64,000 bases of DNA from Lederbergia citrea (GTDB taxonomy: Bacteria; Bacillota; Bacilli; Bacillales; Bacillaceae_C): contig NZ_JAGYPH010000001.1 of assembly GCF_018343525.1 (NCBI RefSeq), positions 1,431,778 to 1,495,777 on the forward strand, given 5' to 3'. The stretch's first letter is position 1. Every line of letters begins with the position of its first letter. A program made the position numbers and the translations under genes. The notes beneath the pieces were generated by a model. The model saw only the letters and a program-made list of their open reading frames with translations. It was not told the DNA's origin and ran no database searches. Below, one piece after another: positions 1 through 8,064 of this stretch.

Positions 1-34
1 TTTTTTATTGATTGATGGTCTCTGTAACCGGCCT

Positions 35-163
35 GTTGATTTCCGCTCCGGGCACTCGCTTTCCGCAGGGAGGCCCGGGAGCCTGCTCGGCGCTTTGGCG
101 CCTGCGGGGTCTCCCGTGACCTCTCGATCCCACAGGAGTCGAGTGCCCTCCGCTCCAATCAAC
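35..163. repeat. GC-rich palindromic repeat A, copy 1
   Basis: About 130 bp bounded by GTTGATTTCCGCTCC and GGAGCGGAGGGCACTCGAC-like arms that are inverted complements, so the transcript would fold into a long branched hairpin. Near-identical copies lie at 25183-25310 and 44448-44576 in the opposite orientation. It shares core motifs (CTCGACTCCTG, CCGCGGAAAGCGAG) with repeat B. The short open frames across it are artefacts of base composition. Confidence 0.85.
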
Positions 164-185
164 ATGGATGCGTACCAACATAAGT

Positions 186-226
186 ATTGCAACACACTTT
201 TTGTAACCTGCTAAGTGTGTTGCAAT
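186..226 (-). terminator. Hairpin at the 3' end of the transposase remnant
   Basis: Arms ATTGCAACACACTT (186-199) and AAGTGTGTTGCAAT (213-226) are perfect inverted repeats around the position of the transposase stop codon. The same hairpin is at 44385-44425 in copy 3. It is probably the element's own terminator. Confidence 0.65.
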
Positions 227-543
227 CTTTTTATATTTTGACAGTCTGCAGTAGGCAGAGCCTGTTCACTAGCATTCTTCAATTCCCGTAACTGGCAACG
301 ATATGCCTTATTGGTTTCATTTTCTTAAATTGTTTGACGTAAGGAGCGAATTCCGAATACATACTGAATATGCGTCATCTTAGTTAAAACAAAGGCATCT
401 ATACTAGGCCGTCCCAATGAGGAATAAATGTCTTCGCCCAATGGGTAAATAAAGTTAAAATCAATTACAGCTTCCAATTTGCGAACTAAATGGTCTAGTA
501 GAACAAGTTGTTCAATTGTGAGGATTTCTAATTTCATGTTCAA
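205..543 (-). pseudogene. IS1182-family transposase, internally deleted fragment
   Basis: The first ~70 codons encode the N-terminal DUF772-type region (ILTIEQLVLLDHLVRKLEA, then the FGIRSLRQTI motif). The frame stops at 325. The sequence then continues with C-terminal transposase coding (RELKNASEQAL, then DCQNIK) in a broken frame, so the central catalytic part is gone. The deletion junction differs from those of the other two copies. This is not a functional gene. Confidence 0.8.
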
Positions 544-645
544 GATTTTGGTTTCTTGTCATCATTCCATCACCTTAAGGTGAGCTTTACTTTCCATGAT
601 AAAAATGAATGGATATATAGAAAAGTAAAATACAGAACTTTATTA

Positions 646-769
646 GTTTGGAGAAGCGTCCGCTCGACTCCTGCGGGATCTGCGAGACAGCCGAGACCCT
701 GCAGGAGCGTAGCGACGAAGCGGCTCGGCGCTCGCCCCGCGGAAAGCGAGCGGTAAGCTTCGGAAAACC
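646..769. repeat. GC-rich palindromic repeat B, copy 1
   Basis: About 124 bp from GTTTGGAGAAGCGTCCG to AGCTTCGGAAAACC, with complementary ends (GGAGAAGC against GCTTCGG) and inner arms. Other full copies are at 24776-24900 and 43642-43766; a 57-bp core-deleted copy is at 13543-13599. Every copy sits next to a hairpin followed by a T-run. Confidence 0.85.
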
Positions 770-790
770 TGATCTATCCTATATCAAAAT

Positions 791-813
791 AAAAAGACCT
801 TTAAAAGGTCTTT
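791..813 (-). terminator. Terminator of the ylbC-like gene
   Basis: On the minus strand AAAGACCTTTTAAAGGTCTTT is a full palindrome followed by TTATTTT. It starts 5 bp after the CAP-domain stop codon and abuts repeat B. Confidence 0.75.
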
Positions 814-817
814 GATG

Positions 818-1870
818 TTACTCGTTTTGGATAAAATTTTGCGTATAAAACTTTTGGAATACGCCCACACCAAGACTGGAGTAGTCCTTCTCCAAAAGCG
901 CTTTCCTATGTCCTTCGGAATTTAACCATCCCTCAACAGCAGCAGGACCGTCATTGTAATCAGATGCAATGTTTTCTCCGGCAGCTTGATAATGAATATC
1001 ATTGGCCGCAAGCCGAGCTGCAAGGTCGCCAAACTGAGGAGATTCATGCGCAAAATACCCATGCTCATACATGTCCTTACTATGTCCATAAGCCACTTCA
1101 GCGACATTGTTATCCCATGCCAATGCATCTAAATCAAAGCGGCCCCTAATCACATTTGTAATATCGTAAATTTGCTGCTCACTGCCTTTTTCAATAGCTT
1201 GCCACTCTTCTTCTGTGGGTTCCGAAGATTGGATAAAATCACCGCGATACGCCATTTCATATGGCCGATGGGAAATTAGCGTTTTTTTATCATAAAATCT
1301 AATACTTGAAAGTGTTCCAGTATATTTATCAATTGATAACTGTGCAAAAATATCCCCCAATTGAACGAGGGGACGAATATTTAAATCCTCTTCCGATAAC
1401 TCAAATCGATAAGTTCCCCTCTTTGTAGCAACCATTATTTCTGTTTCAAGAAGGGTTGAACGATAAATCTCTTCGATCGTTTGACCGATTAAGAAGGGAG
1501 CCACATTCAATTGGTTGCCAATTGCATAAACAGTGACAACAGACCCATCAATAATGCCCGCCTGCATATATGTTCCTGAAAAATTATTATAAATCCACCA
1601 TTCATATCCGTATGCAGAAGGATCTTTTCTATTAGGTTCACCAAAATCTGAAATCAATTTTTCCACTGATTTTCCGATGTAAATCGAAAGGCCTTCTTTT
1701 GGTCGGCTCGTTCCGTCATTTATTATATCGTCGATAAAATTATCAACTTTGGGAGAGGTTGAATAATTACTATCCTTCAATGGTTCATTATTGTCTGGAA
1801 CAGAATAATAATAAATCATAATAAAAAATATAATGACTGAGAAAATCATAACTCTAAATAATGTGCGCAG
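818..1870 (-). CDS. ylbC: CAP-domain extracellular protein, YlbC-like
   Basis: The N-terminus is one hydrophobic segment (signal or anchor). It is followed by a CAP-associated N-terminal domain (IYIGKSVEKLISDFGEPNRK onward) and a C-terminal CAP/SCP domain (roughly the last 120 residues: HSKDMYEHGYFAHESP, GENIA, GWLNSEGHRKALL). The CAP histidines and glutamates are present. This family is secreted or membrane-anchored in Bacillus; its molecular role is poorly defined. Start choice is difficult: AAGGGAGGA lies 7 nt before a CTG codon at 1870, the only codon well spaced from a ribosome binding site, whereas the ATG codons further upstream lack one. A CTG start would be unusual. It lies downstream of the CBS gene, as ylbB-ylbC do in B. 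subtilis. Confidence 0.85.
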   Translation of the reverse strand: MRTLFRVMIFSVIIFFIMIYYYSVPDNNEPLKDSNYSTSPKVDNFIDDIINDGTSRPKEGLSIYIGKSVEKLISDFGEPNRKDPSAYGYEWWIYNNFSGTYMQAGIIDGSVVTVYAIGNQLNVAPFLIGQTIEEIYRSTLLETEIMVATKRGTYRFELSEEDLNIRPLVQLGDIFAQLSIDKYTGTLSSIRFYDKKTLISHRPYEMAYRGDFIQSSEPTEEEWQAIEKGSEQQIYDITNVIRGRFDLDALAWDNNVAEVAYGHSKDMYEHGYFAHESPQFGDLAARLAANDIHYQAAGENIASDYNDGPAAVEGWLNSEGHRKALLEKDYSSLGVGVFQKFYTQNFIQNE

Positions 1871-1981
1871 TAGGATTCCTCCCTTCATGACAAAAATCGA
1901 CAAAAAACTAATATATTTATGCAGTTTTTCTTTATTATAACATTTAATATAACAAGTACCATAATAGGTTTTACTTTATAA

Positions 1982-2008
1982 GAAAAAACCCTGATATCAG
2001 GGTTTTAG
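1982..2008 (-). terminator. Terminator of the CBS-domain gene
   Basis: Minus strand: AAAACCCTGATATCAGGGTTTTTT, a perfect stem with a T-run, just after the stop at 2013. It separates ylbB from ylbC. Confidence 0.85.
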
Positions 2009-2012
2009 GATC

Positions 2013-2447
2013 TTAGTGAAAGGATTGAGTTTCATCTGGTTCTGATATATCAGATAGCGCATGTTTTGCTTGGTCATCAGTCAAATCCCGAACAGCTAAA
2101 TCGCCGAGTGCAACAATCCCAGAAAGCTTTCCATTTTCAACCACTGGCAGGCGGCGAATTTGCTCCTTAGCCATGATACGTGCGGCTTCTTGTGTTGTAG
2201 TATCAGGAGTAACGGTAACAATGCGACTGCTCATTATCTCCTCAACTTTGGATGATGGAGGATTCTTTTCAGCAATGCAGCGCAAAACAATATCACGATC
2301 GGTAATTAAACCGACTAGTCTATCGTTATCAACAATCGGTATGACACCCACATTTTCATCTTTCATTTTTACAGCAACTTCATAAACATTATCCTTCAAA
2401 GAGCAAGTTAGAACCTCAGTCGTCATAATATCTCGAATTTGTGTCAT
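2013..2447 (-). CDS. ylbB: CBS-domain protein, YlbB-like
   Basis: A 144-residue protein made of two tandem CBS motifs (IMTTEVLTCSLKDNVYEVA onward, and IMSSRIVTVTPDTTTQEAA onward) with the typical GLITDRDIV and GIVALGDLAV strands. CBS pairs bind adenine nucleotides and act as sensors; no output domain is fused here. The start is the ATG at 2447, where GGGAGGA is 9 nt upstream; an upstream in-frame codon at 2507 lacks a ribosome binding site. Position next to the CAP gene matches B. subtilis ylbB-ylbC. Confidence 0.88.
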   Translation of the reverse strand: MTQIRDIMTTEVLTCSLKDNVYEVAVKMKDENVGVIPIVDNDRLVGLITDRDIVLRCIAEKNPPSSKVEEIMSSRIVTVTPDTTTQEAARIMAKEQIRRLPVVENGKLSGIVALGDLAVRDLTDDQAKHALSDISEPDETQSFH

Positions 2448-2674
2448 TTGCTTAATTCCTCCCAAAAATATAGTGAAAGTGCCTTGACCATTTTTTATAT
2501 TCACCATTCGCCTTCTAATCTATACATAATATTGTTCTCAATTGCTAATGAGATTTGATCAACTGCATATCGTTGCAACGGAAAGGTTTTTCGACTATGA
2601 TTAGACATGAGGAAAAATCAATTTTTGAATGCAAAGTCGATAAAACGACGGGGAATATTTAGGAGGGAAATATC

Positions 2675-3034
2675 ATGAGATTTGAGAATAGCGGACTTGA
2701 ATCATTAAAACTAGATTTAAATCGCCTTGATGAAGTAATGGAAAATAACGGAATGGTCCGGGCAGGCCAATGGGATTATGAGCGTGTCACTTACGATTAT
2801 AAATTTCAAATTAAAGAAGGTATATATTACTTGCGCATTCCGGGTTATGCTGTTGAAGGAGATGTAGGAGCACATGATGCTTATATTCAATTAATGACTC
2901 CTATGCTCGGAAAACACTACTACCCTCATGGAGTCGAGTATGGGGAAGATGAATATTTTCCGGCACATCTTGTAAAGCAATGCAATCAAATCATCGCTAA
3001 TATTCATAAAGAAGCTGAAGTATTTGCTGAATAA
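2675..3034 (+). CDS. ylbA: YugN-like family protein
   Basis: A 119-residue soluble protein of the YugN-like family, which in B. subtilis includes YugN and YlbA; the neighbourhood (ylbB, ylbC, cta genes) favours YlbA. Conserved features seen are the N-terminal MRFENSGLESLKLDLNRLDE, the RAGQWDYERVTYDYKF strand and a C-terminal HLVKQCNQIIANI helix. No catalytic motif is apparent and I know of no established function. AGGAGGG lies 8 nt before the ATG. It is monocistronic, with its own terminator. Confidence 0.82.
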   Translation: MRFENSGLESLKLDLNRLDEVMENNGMVRAGQWDYERVTYDYKFQIKEGIYYLRIPGYAVEGDVGAHDAYIQLMTPMLGKHYYPHGVEYGEDEYFPAHLVKQCNQIIANIHKEAEVFAE

Positions 3035-3040
3035 AATGCA

Positions 3041-3073
3041 AGAGGAGCACGGAAATTACCGTGTTCTTTTTTT
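3041..3073 (+). terminator. Terminator after the YugN-like gene
   Basis: GAGCACGGAAATTACCGTGTTC stem-loop followed by seven Ts. Confidence 0.8.
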
Positions 3074-3155
3074 ATAGTTGTTAATTGGCTAAATATGGAT
3101 GTCGGAATTATAATGGATAATAAGAACTATTATTGGAGAGAGGTGGCCCCCTGTT

Positions 3156-4214
3156 TTGAGCGGATTTTTAAAAAAGAAATATTTAATTTCGATCCTTCTT
3201 ATCATTTTAATAGTATTAGTTATGTTTTATATTTTGCCTGTATCAGTGCCGCTTATTGTAGCTTTTATTACCGCATTGATGTTAGATCCCTTAACTAAAA
3301 TAGTTCAAGCTAAATTTAAACTAAAGAGGCAATTATCTATTATTATTGTGTTTACTTTATTTACTCTTCTTTTAGGATCAGGCATATTCTTTATTGTTAC
3401 TAAAGTAATTGGAGAAGGTATTAAATTAATTGAAGATACACCTATATACATAAATAATTTAACTGACATGTGGCATAGTTATGAAGAACATTTTCAAAAT
3501 GCTGCAAAGGACTTTCCTGAGGAAGTAGTTACAGCCTTTACTGAGGAAGCAAATAATCTATTTGAAACTTTTAAGACCAGTTTAAAACAGTATGTAAATA
3601 TTGAAAAAATCAGTGCATTTTTATCATACATACCCAATTATTTAGTAAGTTTTTTGGTGTACTTGATTGCATTGTTCATGTTTATGATTGACTTGCCGCG
3701 GATTAGAAGCAGCATATATGAGTACATGACTGAAAAGACATCGGAAAAAGTGTCATTTATGACTTCCCGTCTTTCTTCCGTTGTTTTTGGTTTCTTTAAA
3801 GCCCAGTTCTTTGTTAGCATTATTATTATGATAGCGGCTTTTATCGGACTCATTCTTATCGCACCTAAAGTAGCGATTGTCATGACTTTAATTATTTGGA
3901 TTATTGACCTCATTCCGATTATCGGTTCCATTGTCATTTTGGCACCGTGGTCTTTATATCATCTGCTGACTGGTAATATTGCTTTAGGTACAAAACTTGC
4001 CATCTTGGCGGTTATTCTATTAATCATTAGAAGAACAGTCGAACCGAAAGTAATGGGAACGCATATGGGGCTTTCACCCCTCTCAACATTGATTTCAATG
4101 TATCTTGGTCTCAAATTACTTGGTGTTTTGGGATTGATTCTTGGTCCCACTTTACTAATCGTATTTAAATCGGCAAAAGAAGCAGGTTTAATTAAAATGA
4201 ATTTCAAGATATAA
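3156..4214 (+). CDS. AI-2E/YtvI family integral membrane protein
   Basis: A 352-residue protein with about seven or eight hydrophobic segments, a soluble loop rich in E/F/N (about residues 90-150), and the family signature near the C-terminus (IIDLIPIIGSIVILAPW, then MGTHMGLSPLSTL). This superfamily (AI-2E exporter, YtvI, YdbI, YueF) covers sporulation membrane proteins and sodium/proton antiporter-like proteins, so the substrate cannot be assigned. It starts at TTG 3156 with GAGAGAGGTGG upstream. It converges on the acetyltransferase gene with a shared terminator. Confidence 0.82.
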   Translation: MSGFLKKKYLISILLIILIVLVMFYILPVSVPLIVAFITALMLDPLTKIVQAKFKLKRQLSIIIVFTLFTLLLGSGIFFIVTKVIGEGIKLIEDTPIYINNLTDMWHSYEEHFQNAAKDFPEEVVTAFTEEANNLFETFKTSLKQYVNIEKISAFLSYIPNYLVSFLVYLIALFMFMIDLPRIRSSIYEYMTEKTSEKVSFMTSRLSSVVFGFFKAQFFVSIIIMIAAFIGLILIAPKVAIVMTLIIWIIDLIPIIGSIVILAPWSLYHLLTGNIALGTKLAILAVILLIIRRTVEPKVMGTHMGLSPLSTLISMYLGLKLLGVLGLILGPTLLIVFKSAKEAGLIKMNFKI

Positions 4215-4218
4215 ATCA

Positions 4219-4252
4219 TCAAAAAGACGCCATATTCATCGGCGTCTTTTAC
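4219..4252. terminator. Bidirectional terminator
   Basis: AAAAAGACGCC and GGCGTCTTTT arms around TATTCATC, between two convergent genes. Confidence 0.85.
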
Positions 4253-4254
4253 AG

Positions 4255-5421
4255 TTAAAAAGTGTCTAGAAAATACGGTGTTTGCCTCGGAATCATAGAA
4301 TGCAAACATTCTACTAGTTCCAAGTTACCCTGAATAGCTCCAATTTCCCATAATTGGATTGCATTCATATAGCCAAGAAGTAGTGCTGTTAAACTGTTAA
4401 TGGAGAGAACTAAATATGGTTGATTTTCATTGTAGCTTCCATCAGCAATTTTCGTCACGCCGGATGTCGTAATAACATATTTACCTTCATTCCAGGGAGC
4501 ATGCTCATCAATCACTTTGAAGATAACTGACTTGGTTCCAGGATTAATAAATGGATAAGCTTGCAAATACTTTTCCACATCAACAATTCTAGCCATGAAA
4601 TATGGTTTAACTTCTCTTTTAACATTAGGATTCTTCAGTATAAATGGTAATTGCTCATTCATTGGAAGCTTTATCTCGAGTTTATCAAGCATAGAATCAT
4701 GCTGGCAAATAAATCTCCATAGCGCCAATCTTGCCTGATGATTGAGGACGATAAATTCTTTAACTTCCATTTTTCTATTTTCAATTTTATAAAGTATATA
4801 ACCTTGTGGATGCCCATCATCCGAAAAATAGATTGCTGGTGAAAAATTATTTAACACACTTTTTTTCCACCATTCTTCGCTACGCACTAACATTCCAGAA
4901 TAATTCAGGGAAAATTTCTCATAAACAGTATTAAGATCTTCATAGAACTCACCTTTTTTATAGCGTTTTATCCATCCATAGGACTCTCCACTCCGATTTA
5001 TTAGATCCTCTTTCTCCAAACTAATTAGCTGATATTCTACAAAGAGTTCCCATCCATATTTCCGATAAAAATCAATATAAAACGGTGACAACATTGAAAT
5101 TACTTGGCCCTTTTCTTTCATGTCTTCCAGTGCTTTATTTAGTAATTGTTTTACATATCCTCTTCTTCGAAATTCAGGATAGGTTGCCACTCCGGCGACA
5201 CCACCCATATTAAATTCCTTCCCATTTTGAATAATCTTAAATGGAAGAATATAAAGTTTTGCAGCCAATTTCTCACCTTCAATGATACCAAGGATATTTT
5301 GACTTTTCATCGATTTCAATCGCTCATCAATTTGCTCTTGCGAAAGCTCATATTGGAATGCGTACATAGACATTTCAATGGCTTCTCTGAAATATTCTTG
5401 TGTCAATTTAATAACATTCAT
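4255..5421 (-). CDS. GNAT acetyltransferase, Eis-like, with SCP2-like C-terminus
   Basis: A 388-residue protein. The N-terminal GNAT domain (about 1-140) carries the acetyl-CoA loop region GVATYPEFRRRGYVKQLL. The middle is a second GNAT-like lobe, and the C-terminal ~100 residues resemble a sterol-carrier fold. This architecture matches the Eis family of N-acetyltransferases, which modify amines, sometimes aminoglycosides. The natural substrate is unknown and a resistance role should not be assumed. AAGGAGGG precedes the ATG. It is not in the B. subtilis ylb block, so this is a lineage-specific insertion between the cta genes and ylbA. Confidence 0.85.
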   Translation of the reverse strand: MNVIKLTQEYFREAIEMSMYAFQYELSQEQIDERLKSMKSQNILGIIEGEKLAAKLYILPFKIIQNGKEFNMGGVAGVATYPEFRRRGYVKQLLNKALEDMKEKGQVISMLSPFYIDFYRKYGWELFVEYQLISLEKEDLINRSGESYGWIKRYKKGEFYEDLNTVYEKFSLNYSGMLVRSEEWWKKSVLNNFSPAIYFSDDGHPQGYILYKIENRKMEVKEFIVLNHQARLALWRFICQHDSMLDKLEIKLPMNEQLPFILKNPNVKREVKPYFMARIVDVEKYLQAYPFINPGTKSVIFKVIDEHAPWNEGKYVITTSGVTKIADGSYNENQPYLVLSINSLTALLLGYMNAIQLWEIGAIQGNLELVECLHSMIPRQTPYFLDTF

Positions 5422-5440
5422 CTTTTTCCCTCCTTATGTA

Positions 5441-5487
5441 AAAAAGCTCTCCCATATAATAACATTATATGGGAGAGCTTTTTTTAT
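5441..5487 (-). terminator. Strong terminator after the DUF420 gene
   Basis: GCTCTCCCATATAAT and ATTATATGGGAGAGC form a 15-bp perfect stem with T-runs on both strands. It ends the cta/DUF420 transcript. Confidence 0.9.
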
Positions 5488-5949
5488 TTAAAATCCTAGG
5501 ATTGCTTTAATCATTGAAGTGGTTTCTCCACCTTGGTAAATCACATATAGTAATAAATAAACTACCACACCCGTTATACCCGTAAAAAACCAAACGACAC
5601 TTGTATATGGTCCTAACTTTCGATGTCTTGCTAGTTTATTTTTATAACCAGTCCATAAAGAGAAAATACCCAGTCCTGCCCCAATTGTAGCAAGTGAAAT
5701 ATGAAAAATCAGAAAAACTGTATAAAATATTTTTATATCATCGGGTCCGCCAAAAGATGTATTCCCTACAAAAATTGTACGACTTGAATAGATGATAAAA
5801 AAGATTACCGCAAAAATCCCTGCTAACGTCATTATCTTTTTATGACCTTCAATATCGCGTTTTCTTATCTTTCCCCAGCCTACGGCCACGAGAATCGCAC
5901 TGGTGACAATACAGGCAGTGCTAATAGTTGGCATTATTGGAACTATCAT
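5488..5949 (-). CDS. DUF420 membrane protein (YozB-like)
   Basis: A 153-residue protein with four or five membrane spans, and histidine-bearing segments (IFHISLATIGAG, RHRKLGPYTSVVWF) typical of DUF420/YozB proteins. The family often sits next to cytochrome oxidase genes, as here 58 bp after ctaG. A link to oxidase assembly or heme-copper handling is an inference from context only. The ATG has AGGGGAAGGA upstream. B. subtilis yozB is not in its cta operon, so the linkage here differs. Confidence 0.85.
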   Translation of the reverse strand: MIVPIMPTISTACIVTSAILVAVGWGKIRKRDIEGHKKIMTLAGIFAVIFFIIYSSRTIFVGNTSFGGPDDIKIFYTVFLIFHISLATIGAGLGIFSLWTGYKNKLARHRKLGPYTSVVWFFTGITGVVVYLLLYVIYQGGETTSMIKAILGF

Positions 5950-6007
5950 AATCTAGAATCCTTCCCCTAACATAATATATGTACGTGAGAGAGATGCTCC
6001 CTCACAT

Positions 6008-6919
6008 TTATTCCACTGGACGAGGCTCATGGTGCAGTATCGCATCATTATTAATCTGGTCGCCTTCCCGTTGTTCTTTTTTATACCATTCGAAGAAAAC
6101 CTTCATCAACATAACACCAAGAACAATTTCTTGGATTATTTTCATTAATACTCCGCCAAGCTGCTGATCCTCTTGAGCAGGCATATTTGTAAACAATTCT
6201 GGTCCGCTAATGGATAAACCGGACAATGTACTTCCCGGCACACAAAGCGCCATCGCTTTCATCCACATCTCACCATCTGTATAGGTTGCATACATCGCCG
6301 CTGGAGCAAAAATAATCATCCCGCATGCAGGCGTAAGCAAGACACCGTCACCAAGAATATAGCCTATTTTTTTCAGACCGTGTAATTGATACTGGCCTTC
6401 AAGTTTGTTTAACAGCGGCCACCATAAGAATATAGCTAGAACAAACAAGACGACTGTATAAACCGCATGGATAACAATATTCATCTTTACTGCATCCATA
6501 ATTAATGGAATATGATAAATAGAAAAGATTCCATTAAATAATATTAGCGCTATTAATGGCTTCGTAAAGAAAGCAAATATTTTCTTAATATATCGGTATT
6601 CAAGAATATGTAGCCATACCCAATTCGGAATGCTCGAGATAAGAATTGGTGGTATAACTAAATACAGGAAAGCCATTTGCACCATGTGAAACGTAAACAT
6701 AATATGGGCCACTAAGTCGACCGGCGATCCTTTTGTCACATACAACAGAATCATCGCAAGTACGAATAAAATTGCCTGGCTGATTTTTAAAGGTTCACTA
6801 TTTGCAAATTTATGTCGTTGTTTGACAGTTAGATAAAAATAACCCGCAATTAATAGTAAACAAAAAATCATAAAATACGGACTCCATAGTGCCCGGAAAC
6901 CAAAAATACTTAAAGGCAT
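6008..6919 (-). CDS. ctaG: Cytochrome c oxidase assembly factor CtaG
   Basis: A 303-residue polytopic membrane protein with about seven spans and conserved histidines (HIMFTFHMVQMAFLYL, HILEYRYIKK, FNGIFSIYHIPLIMD). CtaG is needed for formation of active caa3 oxidase in B. subtilis, probably for the copper centre. The ribosome binding site AGAGGTGAAGG precedes the ATG. It lies downstream of ctaF but is separated by about 180 bp and a hairpin, so its expression is probably lower than that of the structural genes. Confidence 0.93.
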   Translation of the reverse strand: MPLSIFGFRALWSPYFMIFCLLLIAGYFYLTVKQRHKFANSEPLKISQAILFVLAMILLYVTKGSPVDLVAHIMFTFHMVQMAFLYLVIPPILISSIPNWVWLHILEYRYIKKIFAFFTKPLIALILFNGIFSIYHIPLIMDAVKMNIVIHAVYTVVLFVLAIFLWWPLLNKLEGQYQLHGLKKIGYILGDGVLLTPACGMIIFAPAAMYATYTDGEMWMKAMALCVPGSTLSGLSISGPELFTNMPAQEDQQLGGVLMKIIQEIVLGVMLMKVFFEWYKKEQREGDQINNDAILHHEPRPVE

Positions 6920-7015
6920 ACGCCTTCACCTCTTTGTTTGTAATACATCCTAACATCCATTATACTTTTCCAGCCTCTATAGTTCAACGCAGGCTAATGA
7001 CAAGTTGATGAACAT

Positions 7016-7045
7016 TAAAAAGCCAGCCGAAATCGGCTGGCTTTT
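7016..7045 (-). terminator. Terminator/attenuator between ctaF and ctaG
   Basis: AAAAAGCCAGCCGA and TCGGCTGGCTTTTT form a perfect stem with flanking T-runs, in the 179-bp gap between ctaF and ctaG. Full or partial termination after ctaF is likely. Confidence 0.85.
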
Positions 7046-7098
7046 TAAATCATCATCTAGCTCCAGTGCCCAGCGACTGGCACTTCCGTATTTGTTCA

Positions 7099-7431
7099 TT
7101 ACCACCAAACAATTGTTAGGAAGCAAACGACTGTGACAAATCCAATGATTATGCCCCCATATATAAACAGCTGTGGTGCTTCATGACCTTTATGGCTCAT
7201 GTGCATGAAGTAATACAATTGAAAAATTACTTGTACAAGAGCCAGCAAGAGGATAAATGGAACAACAAACCATTTATCAAAACCGGCATAAACGGCACCA
7301 AATGCAATCAATGTCAAGAAAATGGAGATGGCAAAGGCAATTACTTGATGACGCATTTCCTCAGCGCTTCTTCTACGGCGATATTCATAATCTACTCTAG
7401 GGTTGCCAGAATTCAAATGTTGGTTTTCCAT
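7099..7431 (-). CDS. ctaF: Cytochrome c oxidase subunit IV
   Basis: A 110-residue protein with three hydrophobic helices (FAISIFLTLIAFGAVYAG, PFILLLALVQVIFQLYYFMH, IYGGIIIGFVTVVCFLTIVW) and the conserved QLYYFMHMSHKGH region of the COX4/CtaF family. It is the small subunit IVB of the caa3 oxidase in the cytoplasmic membrane. It starts 3 bp after the ctaE stop, consistent with translational coupling within ctaCDEF. Confidence 0.93.
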   Translation of the reverse strand: MENQHLNSGNPRVDYEYRRRRSAEEMRHQVIAFAISIFLTLIAFGAVYAGFDKWFVVPFILLLALVQVIFQLYYFMHMSHKGHEAPQLFIYGGIIIGFVTVVCFLTIVWW

Positions 7432-7434
7432 CTT

Positions 7435-8064
7435 TTATCCCACCATTCCCATTAAATATACAACAGTGAAGATAAACACCCAAACAACGTCAATAAAGTG
7501 CCAGTAAAGGCTCGCAACATAAAACTTAGGAGCGTTGAATAGGTTTAATCCTCTTTTCGAATTTCGAACCATTAATGCAATGATCCAGCCAAGACCGAAC
7601 ACAACGTGCCCCCCGTGGAAACCAACGAGTGTATAAAACGCTGAACTAAATGCACTCGAAGTATATCCAAATCCTAAACCGGAAGTATAATGCCAGAATT
7701 CATATATTTCTAAACCAAGAAAAGTCAAGCCTAATAGTACTGTAACTAATAGCCATGCCTGCATTTTCTTGAAATGAAAGTTTTTCATATGGTAAATGGC
7801 ATACACGCTCGTGATAGAACTTGTAAGAAGAACCATTGTCATAATGAATGCAAGCGGCAGTTCAAATATATCAGTTGAAATTAAATCTTTGCTCGTTGGA
7901 ACTTTATCTTTCAATGCAAGATATGTTGCAAAGAGGGAAGCGAACAATACTGTTTCGCCTCCAAGAAAGAACCAGAAACCCAAAAATTTATTTTTCCCCT
8001 CAAGGGTTGCTTTTTCGGGTGCTTCAGGCCATGTTTTTGGTGTGAATTTCTCTTCAACATGCAT
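7435..8064 (-). CDS. ctaE: Cytochrome c oxidase subunit III
   Basis: A 209-residue protein with about five spans, typical of the short bacterial subunit III. Family landmarks are FWFFLGGETVLFASLFATYL, the YTLVGFHGGHVVFGLGW segment and a C-terminal WHFIDVVWVFIF. It is part of the caa3-type terminal oxidase. Its ATG overlaps the ctaD stop codon by one base (TAATG), indicating tight coupling. Confidence 0.95.
   Translation of the reverse strand: MHVEEKFTPKTWPEAPEKATLEGKNKFLGFWFFLGGETVLFASLFATYLALKDKVPTSKDLISTDIFELPLAFIMTMVLLTSSITSVYAIYHMKNFHFKKMQAWLLVTVLLGLTFLGLEIYEFWHYTSGLGFGYTSSAFSSAFYTLVGFHGGHVVFGLGWIIALMVRNSKRGLNLFNAPKFYVASLYWHFIDVVWVFIFTVVYLMGMVG

Larger units (their letters stand above)
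1..793 (-). mobile_element. IS1182-like element remnant, copy 1 (cut by window edge)
   Basis: Read on the minus strand, the order is GC-rich repeat B, an N-terminal transposase fragment, a C-terminal transposase fragment, a terminator-like hairpin, GC-rich repeat A, then the window edge. The same order occurs at 24730-25366 and 43580-44644. The outer end at A lies outside the window. The CAGACTGT end seen in the other copies is missing next to B; B is instead followed directly by the terminator of the CAP-domain gene. It is therefore an inactive internal-deletion derivative with one end lost or recombined. Confidence 0.75.

Noticed and set aside
8..214. Open frames across GC-rich repeats A and B (also near 556-756, 24694-24897, 25096-25362, 43566-43763, 44416-44645)
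   Set aside because: They translate palindromic repeat DNA, recur in mirrored form at every copy, lack ribosome binding sites and resemble no protein family.
3156..4214. Autoinducer-2 exporter (quorum sensing) annotation
   Set aside because: The AI-2E family name alone does not support AI-2 transport; YtvI-like and antiporter-like members are equally likely.
4255..5421. Aminoglycoside resistance (Eis) gene
   Set aside because: The architecture is Eis-like, but Bacillus genomes carry many such GNATs with unknown substrates; no resistance context is seen.
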